In this document: piece by piece, positions 1-8,403 of the stretch | Layout: each line of letters starts with the position of its first letter | How positions within the stretch are numbered: the first letter of the stretch is position 1 | Assembly: GCA_964343305.1 (NCBI GenBank) | Contig: CAYFJO010000003.1 | Location: 17,283 to 81,282 of the forward strand | Reading direction: 5' to 3' | DNA: 64,000 nucleotides | Source: CAYFJO01 sp964343305 | Lineage (GTDB): Bacteria > Planctomycetota > Planctomycetia > Pirellulales > Pirellulaceae | Made by a program: the position numbers and the translations under genes | The notes under the pieces: model-generated | Databases searched by the model: none | What the model saw: the letters and a program-made list of their open reading frames with translations, nothing else | Told to the model about the DNA's origin: nothing

Positions 1-1
1 G

Positions 2-724
2 CCGTTTGATTTTGTATTTCATTATGCCGCGGTTGTCGGCGTGGCTCGGACTCTGGCGCATCCCACCTGGGTGCTCAGCGACTTGGACGGGATTCGTCAC
101 ATCCTGGAACTGTCGAAGAACACCGGCGTGCAGCGCGTGTTCTTTTCATCGTCTTCGGAAGTTTACGGCGAGCCCGTGGAAATCCCACAACACGAACAGC
201 GCACGCCGCTCAACGCTCGCCTGCCTTACGCCGTCGTCAAGAGCGCCGGCGAATGCTTTTGCCGTGCTTACCAACAGACGCACGGGCTGGCGTTCACCGT
301 CCTTCGCCTATTCAACACGTATGGCCCCAAACAGAATTGCGACTTTGTGATCACGCGCTTTTTGGACCAGGCGCTGGCGGGCGAAGACCTGACGATCCAC
401 GGCGACGGAGAACAAACCCGCACGTTTTGCTATATCGACGACCATGTGGAATTCACGACAAAAATGCTCTTGGACGGACTGTTCGAGAACGACGTCGTCA
501 ACGTCGGCCATCACGAGCAAATCTCGATTCGTCAACTGGCCGAATTGGTTCTCGACGTTACGGGCTCGTCGTCCAAGATTCTGCACTTGCCGCCACTTAA
601 AGAAGGTGACATGATGCGTCGCCAACCGGAAAATGCACGGATGCGCCAGACACTGGGACGCGACTTGATCTCACTCGAAGACGGCATCCGCCGCATTTTG
701 GACTACCGCCAAAACACGAAGTAG
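2..724 (+). CDS. NAD-dependent sugar-nucleotide epimerase/dehydratase, 5' truncated by window edge
   Basis: Short-chain dehydrogenase/reductase of the extended type acting on nucleotide sugars. The reading frame is open from base 2, and the residues before the first internal GTG (FVFHYAAVVGV) match the family, so the true start lies left of the window. Visible are the active-site serine stretch SSSEVYG, the catalytic YxxxK (YAVVK) and the substrate-loop motif GDGEQTRTFCYIDD. It is most like UDP-glucuronate decarboxylase or UDP-glucose 4-epimerase enzymes; the substrate cannot be decided. The next gene, asparagine synthase, lies 29 bases downstream on the same strand, a pairing common in surface-polysaccharide clusters. 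The stop codon TAG is part of a palindromic repeat beginning at 721. Confidence 0.88.
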   Translation, partial: PFDFVFHYAAVVGVARTLAHPTWVLSDLDGIRHILELSKNTGVQRVFFSSSSEVYGEPVEIPQHEQRTPLNARLPYAVVKSAGECFCRAYQQTHGLAFTVLRLFNTYGPKQNCDFVITRFLDQALAGEDLTIHGDGEQTRTFCYIDDHVEFTTKMLLDGLFENDVVNVGHHEQISIRQLAELVLDVTGSSSKILHLPPLKEGDMMRRQPENARMRQTLGRDLISLEDGIRRILDYRQNTK

Positions 725-746
725 GACGGGTTTCCTGGCCCGTCAC
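721..746. repeat. Palindromic repeat, GTAGGACGG family (copy a)
   Basis: GTAGGACGGG, a short loop, then CCCGTC. It is related to the copies at 31805-31829 and 41152-41175, which share the GTAGGAC-GG opening. It provides the TAG stop of the epimerase gene. Confidence 0.5.
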
Positions 747-753
747 GTTCTCC

Positions 754-2682
754 ATGTGCGGCATCAATGGATTCGTCGGTGACTTTCCGACCGACCGAAT
801 CCACCAAATGAACGAGACCATTGCCCACCGCGGACCCAACGACCGTGGCACGTGGGCAGATCCGCAAGCCGGCGTGGCCCTTGGCCATCTTCGTCTTTCG
901 ATCATCGATCTTTCGCCCGATGGCCGCCAGCCGATGACGAATGAAGACGGTTCGTTGCAACTGGTTTTCAATGGCGAGATTTACAACTACCAATCGCTGC
1001 GATCCGGGTTACAGGCACGGGGACATCAATTCGCCAGTCGCACCGACACAGAAACGATCGTCCATCTGTACGAAGAGTATGGCACGGACGTTGTCACAAA
1101 ACTCAACGGCATTTTCGCGTTTGCCATTTGGGATTCGCGACGGAGCGAGTTGTTTTTGGCACGTGACCATCTCGGCGTCAAACCGCTTTATTACGCCACG
1201 CTTCCCGGCGGCATCGCATTTTCATCGGAATTGAAATCGTTGCTCGCGTTTCCCGAAATCTCGAACGACGTCGATTTGCACGCGATTCACCAACACCTGA
1301 GTTACATTTGGTGTGCTAGTCCGACGACGATGTTCCAATCGATTCGCAAATTGGAACCGGGCCATTCGATCACGTTTCGCGACGGGCGGATTCAAGAGCA
1401 TCGCGCCTTTTACGATTTGCCATTCCACGGCGAGACCTTGCCGGGCACGACAGACGAACACATTGCCGGCGTGCGTGAGCGGTTGCAAACTGCCGTGACG
1501 CGCCAGATGGTGAGTGATGTTCCGGTGGGCGCGTTTCTTTCAGGTGGCGTCGACTCCAGCGCCATTGTGTCCATGATGCGCAGCGCGGGGACCCAGGGCG
1601 TGCGTTGTTACACAATTGGATTCGATGGCCAAGGCGGCCTGGACGGCCACGATGAAGACTTGCCTTACGCTCGTCTCGTGGCCAAACATTTTGGCGTGGA
1701 ATTGGAAGAGGTCGAAATCCAGCCCGACATTGTGGACCTGACCGAGCGAATGGTTTACCTGCTGGATGAACCGCAAGCGGATCCTGCCTGCATCAACGTG
1801 CATTTGATTTGCGAACAGGCGGCCCGCGACGGCTATAAGGTTTTGCTGTCCGGGGCTGGAGGTGATGACATTTTCTCTGGCTATCGGCGTCATGCCGCGC
1901 TGCAAGCCGAACGATGGTGGAGTTGGCTACCCACTTCGATGCGACGGATGCTTGCCTCGGCGTCCAACCTGGCGGCTCCAGGGTCTTGGTGGGGCCGCAA
2001 TCTGCAAAAGGCGTTTCGCTCCGCACCTTTGCCCGCCGAGGATCGATTGTTGAGTTACTTTCTGTGGGCTGCAAACAACGAGATCCAGTCGCTTTATTCC
2101 CCACAAGTGCGCGATGACTTGAGCGGCTACGATCAACTCGCCCCGCTACAAGAGACGATCGGCCGCATCCCCAACGAATCGAATCGTCTGAATCGGATGC
2201 TTTACCTCGAAACGAAGCATTTCCTGCCGGACCATAACTTGAATTACGTGGACAAAATGAGCATGGCCCACGGAGTTGAGGTCCGCGTGCCGCTGCTGGA
2301 CTTGGACCTCGTCAACTATGTCACAAGCCTGCCGCCGCACGAGAAGCAACGCGGCACGCAAGGAAAATGGATTTTCAAAAAGGCGGTTGCACCACTTCTG
2401 CCGAACGCCGTTTTGCGACGCTCCAAGACGGGCTTCGGCGCTCCGCTGCGTAGATGGATTCGAACCGATCTGCGCGAAATGGTGCGCGACGTCCTCTCTC
2501 CAACGTCGATCGCCCAACGCGGCATTTTTGATGCTCGAGCTGTCGAGCAATTGATCTTGAAGAACGAAAGTGGAGAAATTGACGCGGCCTATCGGATCTA
2601 TGGCTTGATGTGCATCGAGCTATGGCTGCGCAACTTTGTCGACGCAAGCAAGTTGCCGGTCGCGACGCGTGTCGCTGCTTAG
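754..2682 (+). CDS. asnB: Asparagine synthase (glutamine-hydrolysing)
   Basis: 642 residues, normal for AsnB. It makes asparagine from aspartate, ATP and glutamine, or amidates a sugar or peptide in a polysaccharide pathway. The start is fixed by MCGINGF, which puts the nucleophilic Cys at position 2 of the class II glutamine amidotransferase domain (about 1-200). The synthetase domain follows, with the PP-loop SGGVDSSAIVS near residue 264 and the GAGGDDIFSGYRR motif. The upstream sugar-nucleotide epimerase suggests a cell-surface glycan locus rather than primary amino acid synthesis; this is inference. No terminator is visible after it; the following 340 bases are repeat-derived. Confidence 0.93.
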   Translation: MCGINGFVGDFPTDRIHQMNETIAHRGPNDRGTWADPQAGVALGHLRLSIIDLSPDGRQPMTNEDGSLQLVFNGEIYNYQSLRSGLQARGHQFASRTDTETIVHLYEEYGTDVVTKLNGIFAFAIWDSRRSELFLARDHLGVKPLYYATLPGGIAFSSELKSLLAFPEISNDVDLHAIHQHLSYIWCASPTTMFQSIRKLEPGHSITFRDGRIQEHRAFYDLPFHGETLPGTTDEHIAGVRERLQTAVTRQMVSDVPVGAFLSGGVDSSAIVSMMRSAGTQGVRCYTIGFDGQGGLDGHDEDLPYARLVAKHFGVELEEVEIQPDIVDLTERMVYLLDEPQADPACINVHLICEQAARDGYKVLLSGAGGDDIFSGYRRHAALQAERWWSWLPTSMRRMLASASNLAAPGSWWGRNLQKAFRSAPLPAEDRLLSYFLWAANNEIQSLYSPQVRDDLSGYDQLAPLQETIGRIPNESNRLNRMLYLETKHFLPDHNLNYVDKMSMAHGVEVRVPLLDLDLVNYVTSLPPHEKQRGTQGKWIFKKAVAPLLPNAVLRRSKTGFGAPLRRWIRTDLREMVRDVLSPTSIAQRGIFDARAVEQLILKNESGEIDAAYRIYGLMCIELWLRNFVDASKLPVATRVAA

Positions 2683-3026
2683 TCGAGCGGCCAAATGAAA
2701 CTTACCGGTAGCTACGTTCGCCAGAACGTGGATGACAGCAACTTTCCGCATCCTGGCGAGTGCAAGGCTGGGCAGTTGAAAACTTGATCTTGACACCGAC
2801 AAAAACTGGCCGTGATGAATCGTTCTTTGTGCGTCTTCATCCGCGCGGGTCGGCTTTGCCATCCGTGGCGCAACGCCGGAAAACAACGCCCACGGATGGC
2901 AAGGCCGGCCCACGGATCTGACAGAACAACCGGATGAACAGGGTTTCGAGTCAATACCACGTTTTCAACTGGCGAGTGCAAGGCTACGGGAGACTTTTTC
3001 CTACCGCTCGCCTTGTTACGCGTCGG
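2683..3026. repeat. Non-coding mosaic of nested palindromic repeats
   Basis: No gene seen. Bases 2708-2770 are a degenerate reverse-orientation copy of the GTAGCTGC repeat found at 5559-5623 and 47793-47856 (GTAGCTACGTTCGCCAGAAC, then CTGGCGAGTGCAAGGCTG). A second end fragment (CTGGCGAGTGCAAGGCTAC) lies at 2969-2987. Between them is another palindrome with arms at 2851-2868 and 2890-2907 (CCATCCGTGG/CCACGGATGG, 17 of 18 bases matching). The GTAGCCG near 3030 on the minus strand contains the ribD stop. Confidence 0.65.
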
Positions 3027-4145
3027 CTACGTCCGCCGGATGCGGCCCCTCACGCGAACGTCGCCGTCCAGTTGAGAAACGTCCGGCGAGCCGATGAACT
3101 TTGCTCGTGACATCAGTTCGATCCCTTTGCCCCCGACGCGTGTCGCTTCCGATCCGCCTGCGATTTTCGGTGCGATGTAGACGTCGATTTCGTCGACAAG
3201 GTCGAGGTCGAATAATGATCCCAACAATCGGCCGCCGCCTTCGACCATCACGTTTGTCATTTTTCGCCGACCGAGTTCGTTCATCAGTGCCTTTAATCGC
3301 TGTTGTGTGTCCTCTTGTTCTAACGCGAGGACTTCGCAGTCTGCGTCGCGTAACTTTTCGATCTTTTCCTGAGGAGCTTGCGGGCCAGCGGCGATCATCA
3401 CAAGCGCTTCGTTGGCGGTTGCGACCAACTGACTCGACATCGCGATGGATGCGTTTGAGTCGAGGACTATTCTTGCGGCTGTTCGCGGGCCGGGTGGACG
3501 AGCGGTTAACAAAGGATCATCTTGGTGGGCAGTGCCGCTGCCGATCATGACCGCATCGACGCGTCCTCGAAGTTGGTGGACTAGGGCTCTCGACGACTCG
3601 TTGGAAATCCAGCGGCTGTCGCCCGTTCTCGTTGCCAGCTTGCCGTCCAACGTCATGGCCCACTTGGCGATGATCCACGGGCGTTGCTGCTCGATCAACA
3701 TCGAGTATGGTGCGTTTAACTCGCGTGCCTGTGACTCAAGGACGCCTATTGAGATCTCGATTCCCTGGTCGGCGAGTTGTTTGAGGCCGCCGCCGTCGAC
3801 TTGGGGGAACGGGTCTTGCTGAGCGACGACCACGCGACGGATTTGGCTGTCGATGATAGCGCGAGTGCACGGCGGAGTTTTGCCTTGATGGCAACACGGT
3901 TCGAGCGTTACATACATTGTGCCCCCGGCGACCGGGGTGGCCGCGTTTTGGATCGCCTCGACTTCGGCATGTGGCCCGCCGAATCGCTGGTGCCAGCCTT
4001 CGCCGATGATCTCGCCGTCGCGGGCGATCACACAGCCGACCATGGGATTGGGTTCGACGTAGCCTTGGCCGCGTCGAGCTAGTTCCAGCGCGCGACTCAT
4101 CAAGCGGGTGTCCGAATCGCGCGAAGTCAATGCTTCTTCAGCCAC
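3027..4145 (-). CDS. ribD: Bifunctional riboflavin deaminase/reductase RibD
   Basis: Second and third steps of riboflavin synthesis from GTP: deamination of the diaminopyrimidine and NADPH reduction of the ribosyl chain. The N-terminal cytidine-deaminase-like domain has the zinc site HAE (59-61) and PCCHQGKTPPC (83-93). The C-terminal reductase domain carries GDSRWISNE and VEGGGRLLGS. The length of 372 residues is typical. The start used is GTG at 4145, overlapping the upstream gene by 19 bases; ATG at 4100 (MSRALELARRG) is a credible alternative that still leaves the deaminase domain whole. Same strand as the HEAT lipoprotein and hydrolase genes upstream, possibly co-transcribed. No other rib gene is in the window. 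Confidence 0.95.
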   Translation of the reverse strand: MAEEALTSRDSDTRLMSRALELARRGQGYVEPNPMVGCVIARDGEIIGEGWHQRFGGPHAEVEAIQNAATPVAGGTMYVTLEPCCHQGKTPPCTRAIIDSQIRRVVVAQQDPFPQVDGGGLKQLADQGIEISIGVLESQARELNAPYSMLIEQQRPWIIAKWAMTLDGKLATRTGDSRWISNESSRALVHQLRGRVDAVMIGSGTAHQDDPLLTARPPGPRTAARIVLDSNASIAMSSQLVATANEALVMIAAGPQAPQEKIEKLRDADCEVLALEQEDTQQRLKALMNELGRRKMTNVMVEGGGRLLGSLFDLDLVDEIDVYIAPKIAGGSEATRVGGKGIELMSRAKFIGSPDVSQLDGDVRVRGRIRRT

Positions 4146-4594
4146 ATGTTGTCCTCGCTGCCCTGGATCGCCGGAATGTTGAACGCCGCTGCGTCGCGGA
4201 CCTCTTCCCGCTCATCATCACTTTCGACGATCTGACGCAGATGTGGCAAGGCGTCCTTGGCTTCTCTTTCGAACAGCCCCAGCGCGCGAATGACACCGGC
4301 TCGCACGTGCCAATTGTCATCGGCCAATGCGTTGATCAATTCGGCAACGACGGCGGGTCCCTGCTCGACCAGCTTCAGCTCGGCGTCGCGTTGTTTGCGG
4401 GTGTCCTCATGGCCCAATGTTTGGATCAACGCGGTGTTGTCCATGCCGCCCACTGGCTTGTCATTTTGAACGCGGGGTATATCGGAGGGACGTTCGGGAA
4501 ATTCGTCTGGCGTCGGTGGGATGGGCGTGTCTGAGTTGAAACAACCTGCCAGGAGAATCGTCGCTAGAACGACACCAGTCGGTATATATCGCAT
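4127..4594 (-). CDS. HEAT-repeat lipoprotein
   Basis: 155 residues. The start chosen is ATG at 4594, because it gives a lipoprotein signal with lipobox LLAGC at the end of a hydrophobic stretch and has an AGGA ribosome site 8 bases upstream; the frame is open further upstream but without signal features. After a Pro-rich linker the rest is two or three HEAT-type helical repeats (ADDNWHVRAGVIRALG and DEREEVRDAAAFNI). HEAT repeats bind proteins; the partner is unknown. It is probably anchored in a membrane facing the periplasm. It lies between ribD and an alpha/beta hydrolase, with no evidence of a functional link. Confidence 0.78.
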   Translation of the reverse strand: MRYIPTGVVLATILLAGCFNSDTPIPPTPDEFPERPSDIPRVQNDKPVGGMDNTALIQTLGHEDTRKQRDAELKLVEQGPAVVAELINALADDNWHVRAGVIRALGLFEREAKDALPHLRQIVESDDEREEVRDAAAFNIPAIQGSEDNMWLKKH

Positions 4595-4687
4595 CGTATT
4601 TGTCCTGTTGGAAATGCGAAACGGCGAGCATTTGATTTCACGGCACGTTTGACGCACGCGCGTCGAGTGCAGTTCCAACCAACAGCT

Positions 4688-5533
4688 TCATTCCTCGAGA
4701 TTATGCATGAATTCTGTCAGTTTTGTCCAGTATTCTCTCGAATACGCGTCGTTGTGGCCGCCGCCTTCGTCCGCGTAGAACTCTTTATGTTGGGTCGTGG
4801 CCGTCTCAAATAGTTTTTGCCCTAAATCGTACGGCACAATCTCGTCGCGAGTCCCGTGGCTTTGCAGCAGCGGCCCGTCGTATTTGTGAATCTTGGACTG
4901 GGAATCGAGTTGCGTTTTCATGAGAAACCGAATGGGAAGAATCGGATACAATCGCGCGGCGACATCGGGCATCTTGGTAAACGTGCGTTCCAACACCAGA
5001 GCACGGGCGCCGTATTCGGCGGCCAGGTCCACTGCTACCGCGCCGCCCAACGAACGACCAATTAGAACGATTTCGTTTGGCCCAACGCCGGCCTTGTCCG
5101 TAAACCACTTGTGCGCGGCATGCCCGTCGGCCAGGACTCCCTTTTCGTGCGGCTTGCCTTCGCTTCGTCCGTAGCCACGATAGTCGAACGCGAAGACCGT
5201 TGCTTGAAAGTCATCGCGGTAGTTTTCCAGCAAGTCGATAGAGTTCGCAACATGCTCACCATTGCCATGAAAAAAAATCAGGTGCGCTTTTGGATTCGGA
5301 TGGTCGACAAACAAGCCATGTAGTTTCGTTCCGTCTTTGGACTCAAAGAAAATGTCTTCAAATGGATGTTCCCAATTTCCGGACGGATATCGCGGTGCGG
5401 GAAAGATCAACGCATTTTCCAGAAACAACATGAGCAACAAGACAACCAAATAGACGACAAGAATGGACCTCGCGATTCTCCACAGAAATCCAACTGGTTT
5501 ATTTTTCGGTGGTGGAGTTGGTTCGCTGGACAT
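4688..5533 (-). CDS. Membrane-anchored alpha/beta hydrolase
   Basis: 281 residues. A short cytoplasmic N-terminus is followed by one membrane helix (about 22-40), then an alpha/beta hydrolase fold. The oxyanion-hole HGNGEH is at about 89-94, the nucleophile Ser161 is in GRSLGG, the acid Asp230 is in THGTRDEIVP and the base His260 is in GGGHND, so the catalytic triad looks complete. It resembles the BEM46/ABHD13 branch of serine hydrolases, of uncertain substrate (esters or acyl groups). Ends 93 bases before the HEAT lipoprotein start on the same strand. Confidence 0.85.
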   Translation of the reverse strand: MSSEPTPPPKNKPVGFLWRIARSILVVYLVVLLLMLFLENALIFPAPRYPSGNWEHPFEDIFFESKDGTKLHGLFVDHPNPKAHLIFFHGNGEHVANSIDLLENYRDDFQATVFAFDYRGYGRSEGKPHEKGVLADGHAAHKWFTDKAGVGPNEIVLIGRSLGGAVAVDLAAEYGARALVLERTFTKMPDVAARLYPILPIRFLMKTQLDSQSKIHKYDGPLLQSHGTRDEIVPYDLGQKLFETATTQHKEFYADEGGGHNDAYSREYWTKLTEFMHNLEE

Positions 5534-5544
5534 TCACTTTAGAT

Positions 5545-5647
5545 CGCATTTCAAAACCGTAGCTGCACTCGCCAGAGTGCGGATGAATGCTGGAAAACTC
5601 CGCGTTCTGGCGAACGCAGCTACAACAGATTTAGGTTTTGAAATGCG
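5545..5647. repeat. Palindromic repeat, GTAGCTGC family (copy 1) inside a larger inverted repeat
   Basis: The core 5559-5623 starts GTAGCTGCACTCGCCAGAGT and ends GCGAACGCAGCTAC. It closely matches the copy at 47793-47856. The core is flanked by perfect 14-base outer arms, 5545-5558 (CGCATTTCAAAACC) and 5634-5647 (GGTTTTGAAATGCG). Confidence 0.85.
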
Positions 5648-5663
5648 CTTTAGCCTCATTCAT

Positions 5664-5700
5664 AAAAAAAGTCCCACGCAGAGACCAGCCCTGGTGGGAC
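5664..5700 (-). terminator. Rho-independent terminator of the DUF1571 gene
   Basis: Stem GTCCCAC (5671-5677) pairs with GTGGGAC (5694-5700). On the minus strand it is followed by seven Ts (5664-5670). It lies 48 bases after the stop of the 5748-6641 gene. Confidence 0.75.
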
Positions 5701-5747
5701 AATGTTTTTTGCGGCCATGTCATGTTGGGCCGAAAGATTCCACAGAA

Positions 5748-6641
5748 TTAGGGATAGTCATATGCCGGGTTTTGTGGATCAAAGTCACGGTTTGTCAAAC
5801 CGACGTTGATTTTCAAATTGTAGTAAGTGAACTCCTCAAGCAGAGGCGGCGCCGCCCCTTCTTTTTCAGGCCAAAGCCAGGAAGCGAATCGCACCGGGAT
5901 CTTGTATTCATCATCGATGAAGATTCGAGCGATGTGGAAGTCATAATAATCCCGCTTGGGATGTGTCACTTCGACGAGCGTGCAGGCGCGGCCATTGATT
6001 TTTGCGTTGCGATAAAACTGCACTTTGCTTTCGGCCGGCGGATACTGTCGTTCCCGTTGGGCTCGCGTGACCAGCTTATTGATCAGTTCCTCGATGCCAG
6101 AGTCGCGGATCGTGTAATTGGTTCCGGTTGTGGCAAGCCTGCCTTCCGGAGTTAGTCGCACCATGAACAATCCCTGCAGGCCAGTGCCGTGGGCAAGAAT
6201 CTTGTCGTCGTTTGCACCTTGCACCCAAATTGCTTCCTGGCCCTTCTTGTGACTGGGCTCTTGGTAGCCAATGTAGATGCCATAAGGCACGACGATCTGG
6301 CCATTCTTTTCCTTTCGGTTGCGAACTTTCATGAACATTTTCTCGGGGTCTTGGAGCTTTCCTTTGTATCTCTCGCGTTTCACCAGGTTGGTGCTGTAGT
6401 CGCGGATATTTTTGACGCTGTGCTCCCAGGCAGCGAGGGCCATGCGCAAACAGGGATCGAGCGGATGCGCGTTCTGTTTTGCCTTGACCGCCTGCTGGTC
6501 AACCCCCTTGGCAACGCGATGAACAGGTTGTTTGAGCTGTGCGTTGGACTTGGCCGGAGTTTGGGCATCACTTTCGACCGCCGCCGCGCAGCACAGCAAA
6601 AGGCCGATCAATGCATCGATCGCGAAACTAATACGAGTCAT
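5748..6641 (-). CDS. Secreted DUF1571-family protein
   Basis: 297 residues with an N-terminal signal peptide (hydrophobic about 5-22, AAAVESDAQ cleavage region). The body matches the DUF1571 pattern common in planctomycetes: a helix before LVKRERYKGKL, the MFMKVRNRK strand, and a late YDFHIARIFIDDEYKIPVRF stretch. The fold resembles outer-membrane lipoprotein carrier proteins (LolA/LolB type), so a periplasmic lipid- or ligand-carrier role is possible but unproven. The start has a strong AAGGAGAGG ribosome site. Single-gene unit with its own terminator at 5664-5700. Confidence 0.8.
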   Translation of the reverse strand: MTRISFAIDALIGLLLCCAAAVESDAQTPAKSNAQLKQPVHRVAKGVDQQAVKAKQNAHPLDPCLRMALAAWEHSVKNIRDYSTNLVKRERYKGKLQDPEKMFMKVRNRKEKNGQIVVPYGIYIGYQEPSHKKGQEAIWVQGANDDKILAHGTGLQGLFMVRLTPEGRLATTGTNYTIRDSGIEELINKLVTRAQRERQYPPAESKVQFYRNAKINGRACTLVEVTHPKRDYYDFHIARIFIDDEYKIPVRFASWLWPEKEGAAPPLLEEFTYYNLKINVGLTNRDFDPQNPAYDYP

Positions 6642-7030
6642 GAGTCCTCTCCTTGACGATTGCCGTTAACCAGTACGACGCTTGGGTGCAATGCCCTGGC
6701 GTCGGCCCAGCCCGAATCCTCTTCCATGAAGGTTTGTTTCACTGAACAACAGGACGGAACACGAGTTGCGGTCGTGACGCCTTTGCCACAACTGCTGATG
6801 CGGACGGATGCCCGTATTCCTCGGCCCTTTCCATGTTTGTCGAGTTAATGGTATTTATCGCCCAGATTAGGTCGAAATGATTAAAAACACCCGGAGAAGT
6901 CGTTAGGATTGTCGAAATCGTGCTTGAACCAGCGTAATTTTTGGAACCAGTGTGACTTTTAGAACCAGTGTGATTAGCGGAAAATTTTGACTACTCTACT
7001 TAATTATCAGAACCAGGTGGAGTTCAATTT
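6642..7030. other. Intergenic region with GAACCAG iterons upstream of the metallo-hydrolase gene
   Basis: No gene seen in 389 bases between divergent genes. The AT-rich right half contains the pentamer GAACC at 6926, 6944 and 6962, exactly 18 bases apart, each followed by AG(C/T)GT, and again at 7010 beside the ribosome binding site of the next gene. These could be operator sites for a regulator. Confidence 0.5.
6926..7016 (+). promoter_or_regulatory. Four GAACCAG direct repeats, three with 18-base period
   Basis: GAACCAGCGTAATTTTTG, GAACCAGTGTGACTTTTA and GAACCAGTGTGATTAGCG are consecutive 18-base units. A fourth GAACCAG sits at 7010, overlapping the AGGTGGAG ribosome site of the 7031 gene. 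The spacing and position suggest protein binding; the protein is unknown. Confidence 0.4.
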
Positions 7031-7708
7031 GTGACGGACGAGAATCTCAAGCTAGCAGTCGTGGTTTCGCAACCGTTTGGGGAAAACACTTACGTTCTAT
7101 GGCGTGGGGAAAGCAAAGAGTGCTTGATTGTTGATCCTGGCTTCGAGCCGGACAAAATCACGGCACTCGTTGACCAGGAAGGTCTAACACCGGCGGCCAT
7201 TCTCAATACGCACGGACACGCGGATCACATCGCTGGGAACGAGGCCATGAAACAACAATGGCCCGAGTGTCCGCTCGTCATTGGCGCGGGCGACGAGCCG
7301 AAATTGACCGATGCGGCATTGAATCTTTCGGCAGGTTACGGAATCAGTTTGGTCAGTCCACCCGCGGACGAAACCGTCGTCGAGGGCAAGGTCTACAAGG
7401 CAGCCGGAATCGAGTTGGAAGTGTTAGAGATACCGGGACATTCGATCGGGCACATTGTTTTTGTCTGGAAGGCCGCGCAACCTTGGATGGTCATCGGAGG
7501 CGACGTACTGTTTCAAGGTAGCATCGGCCGCACCGATTTTCCCGACGGCAGCTTCGAAGACCTGCGCGATTCGATTTGGCAAAAGCTGTTTACCTTGCCG
7601 GACGACACAATTGTTCTGCCAGGACACGGCCCAGAAACGACCATCAAAGCAGAAAGAGTTGCCAATCCTTTTGTTGGCGAGCCGGCTGGGTATCAGGCCC
7701 AAACATGA
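7031..7708 (+). CDS. Metallo-beta-lactamase-fold hydrolase (glyoxalase II-like)
   Basis: 225 residues. The zinc-binding HGHADH is at 61-66, followed by GHSIGH, GGDVLFQGSIGRTD and the final GHGPET, all ligands of the di-metal hydrolase site. It is closest to small glyoxalase II-like thioester hydrolases (YcbL type); the substrate is not determined. The start is GTG at 7031 with AGGTGGAG upstream. The stop overlaps the ATG of the CPBP protease gene (ATGA), so the two are translationally coupled. Confidence 0.9.
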   Translation: MTDENLKLAVVVSQPFGENTYVLWRGESKECLIVDPGFEPDKITALVDQEGLTPAAILNTHGHADHIAGNEAMKQQWPECPLVIGAGDEPKLTDAALNLSAGYGISLVSPPADETVVEGKVYKAAGIELEVLEIPGHSIGHIVFVWKAAQPWMVIGGDVLFQGSIGRTDFPDGSFEDLRDSIWQKLFTLPDDTIVLPGHGPETTIKAERVANPFVGEPAGYQAQT

Positions 7709-8403
7709 CGAACGAAGAAGAACCAGAATCCGGTCATCCGAACAAAACAACCATCATTCTGCTGAGTTCAACAGTCTTGATGCTTGTTTGGAAATACTTT
7801 GGGACGACCGAAGCCTACACGACCTATTGGCAGGGCACAATAGAATTCGCACATCCCGAAGCGATGGCGGCGTTCTATCAGTTCTTCTGTTGCTTCCTTT
7901 TTCTGGGCCTGATTCCGCTGCTCATTGTCAAACTGGTGTTGCGCGAGCGGCTCGCGGATTTCGGTGTTGGGCTAGGAAAGCGGTTGTTCACGATTCGCTC
8001 GTTCCTGGTCGCCGCGCCGCTGTTTGTAATCGCGGGTTTTATTGGCGCCCGGTTTCCTGAAATGTCGAAGTTTTTTCCCGTCAACAAGCAAGTGGGGCTG
8101 TCGACTCCGTTTTGGCTCCATGCCTGTACGTTTTTCATGTTCTACGTCGGTTGGGAATTCCACTTCCGCGGGTTTCTTCAATTTGGTCTAGCTGGGCCGG
8201 TGGGGCGAGCGAACGCCATTTTGATTCAAGCGATGGCCTCATCACTGCTGCACATTGGACAGCCTTTTGCCGAGACGTTTGCCGCGGTCGTGGCGGGAAT
8301 CCTGTGGGGCTGGCTGGCGTATCGTACCAACTCGATCCTGTCCGGCATGATGCAACATTTCGTTTTAGGCATCACCGTCGATGCGGTGATCACTTTTTCG
8401 TAA
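7705..8403 (+). CDS. CPBP-family intramembrane metalloprotease, variant motif
   Basis: 232 residues with about six membrane helices. It is a member of the CAAX-protease/bacteriocin-processing (Rce1-like) family. Motif 1 is WEFHFRG (Glu151, Arg155), so the first Glu of the usual EExxxR is Trp. Motif 2 His183 (LLHIGQP) and motif 3 His218 (MMQHF) are present. The start ATG overlaps the TGA of the preceding hydrolase. The 3' end overlaps the convergent PQQ gene by 14 bases. Substrate unknown. Confidence 0.82.
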   Translation: MTNEEEPESGHPNKTTIILLSSTVLMLVWKYFGTTEAYTTYWQGTIEFAHPEAMAAFYQFFCCFLFLGLIPLLIVKLVLRERLADFGVGLGKRLFTIRSFLVAAPLFVIAGFIGARFPEMSKFFPVNKQVGLSTPFWLHACTFFMFYVGWEFHFRGFLQFGLAGPVGRANAILIQAMASSLLHIGQPFAETFAAVVAGILWGWLAYRTNSILSGMMQHFVLGITVDAVITFS

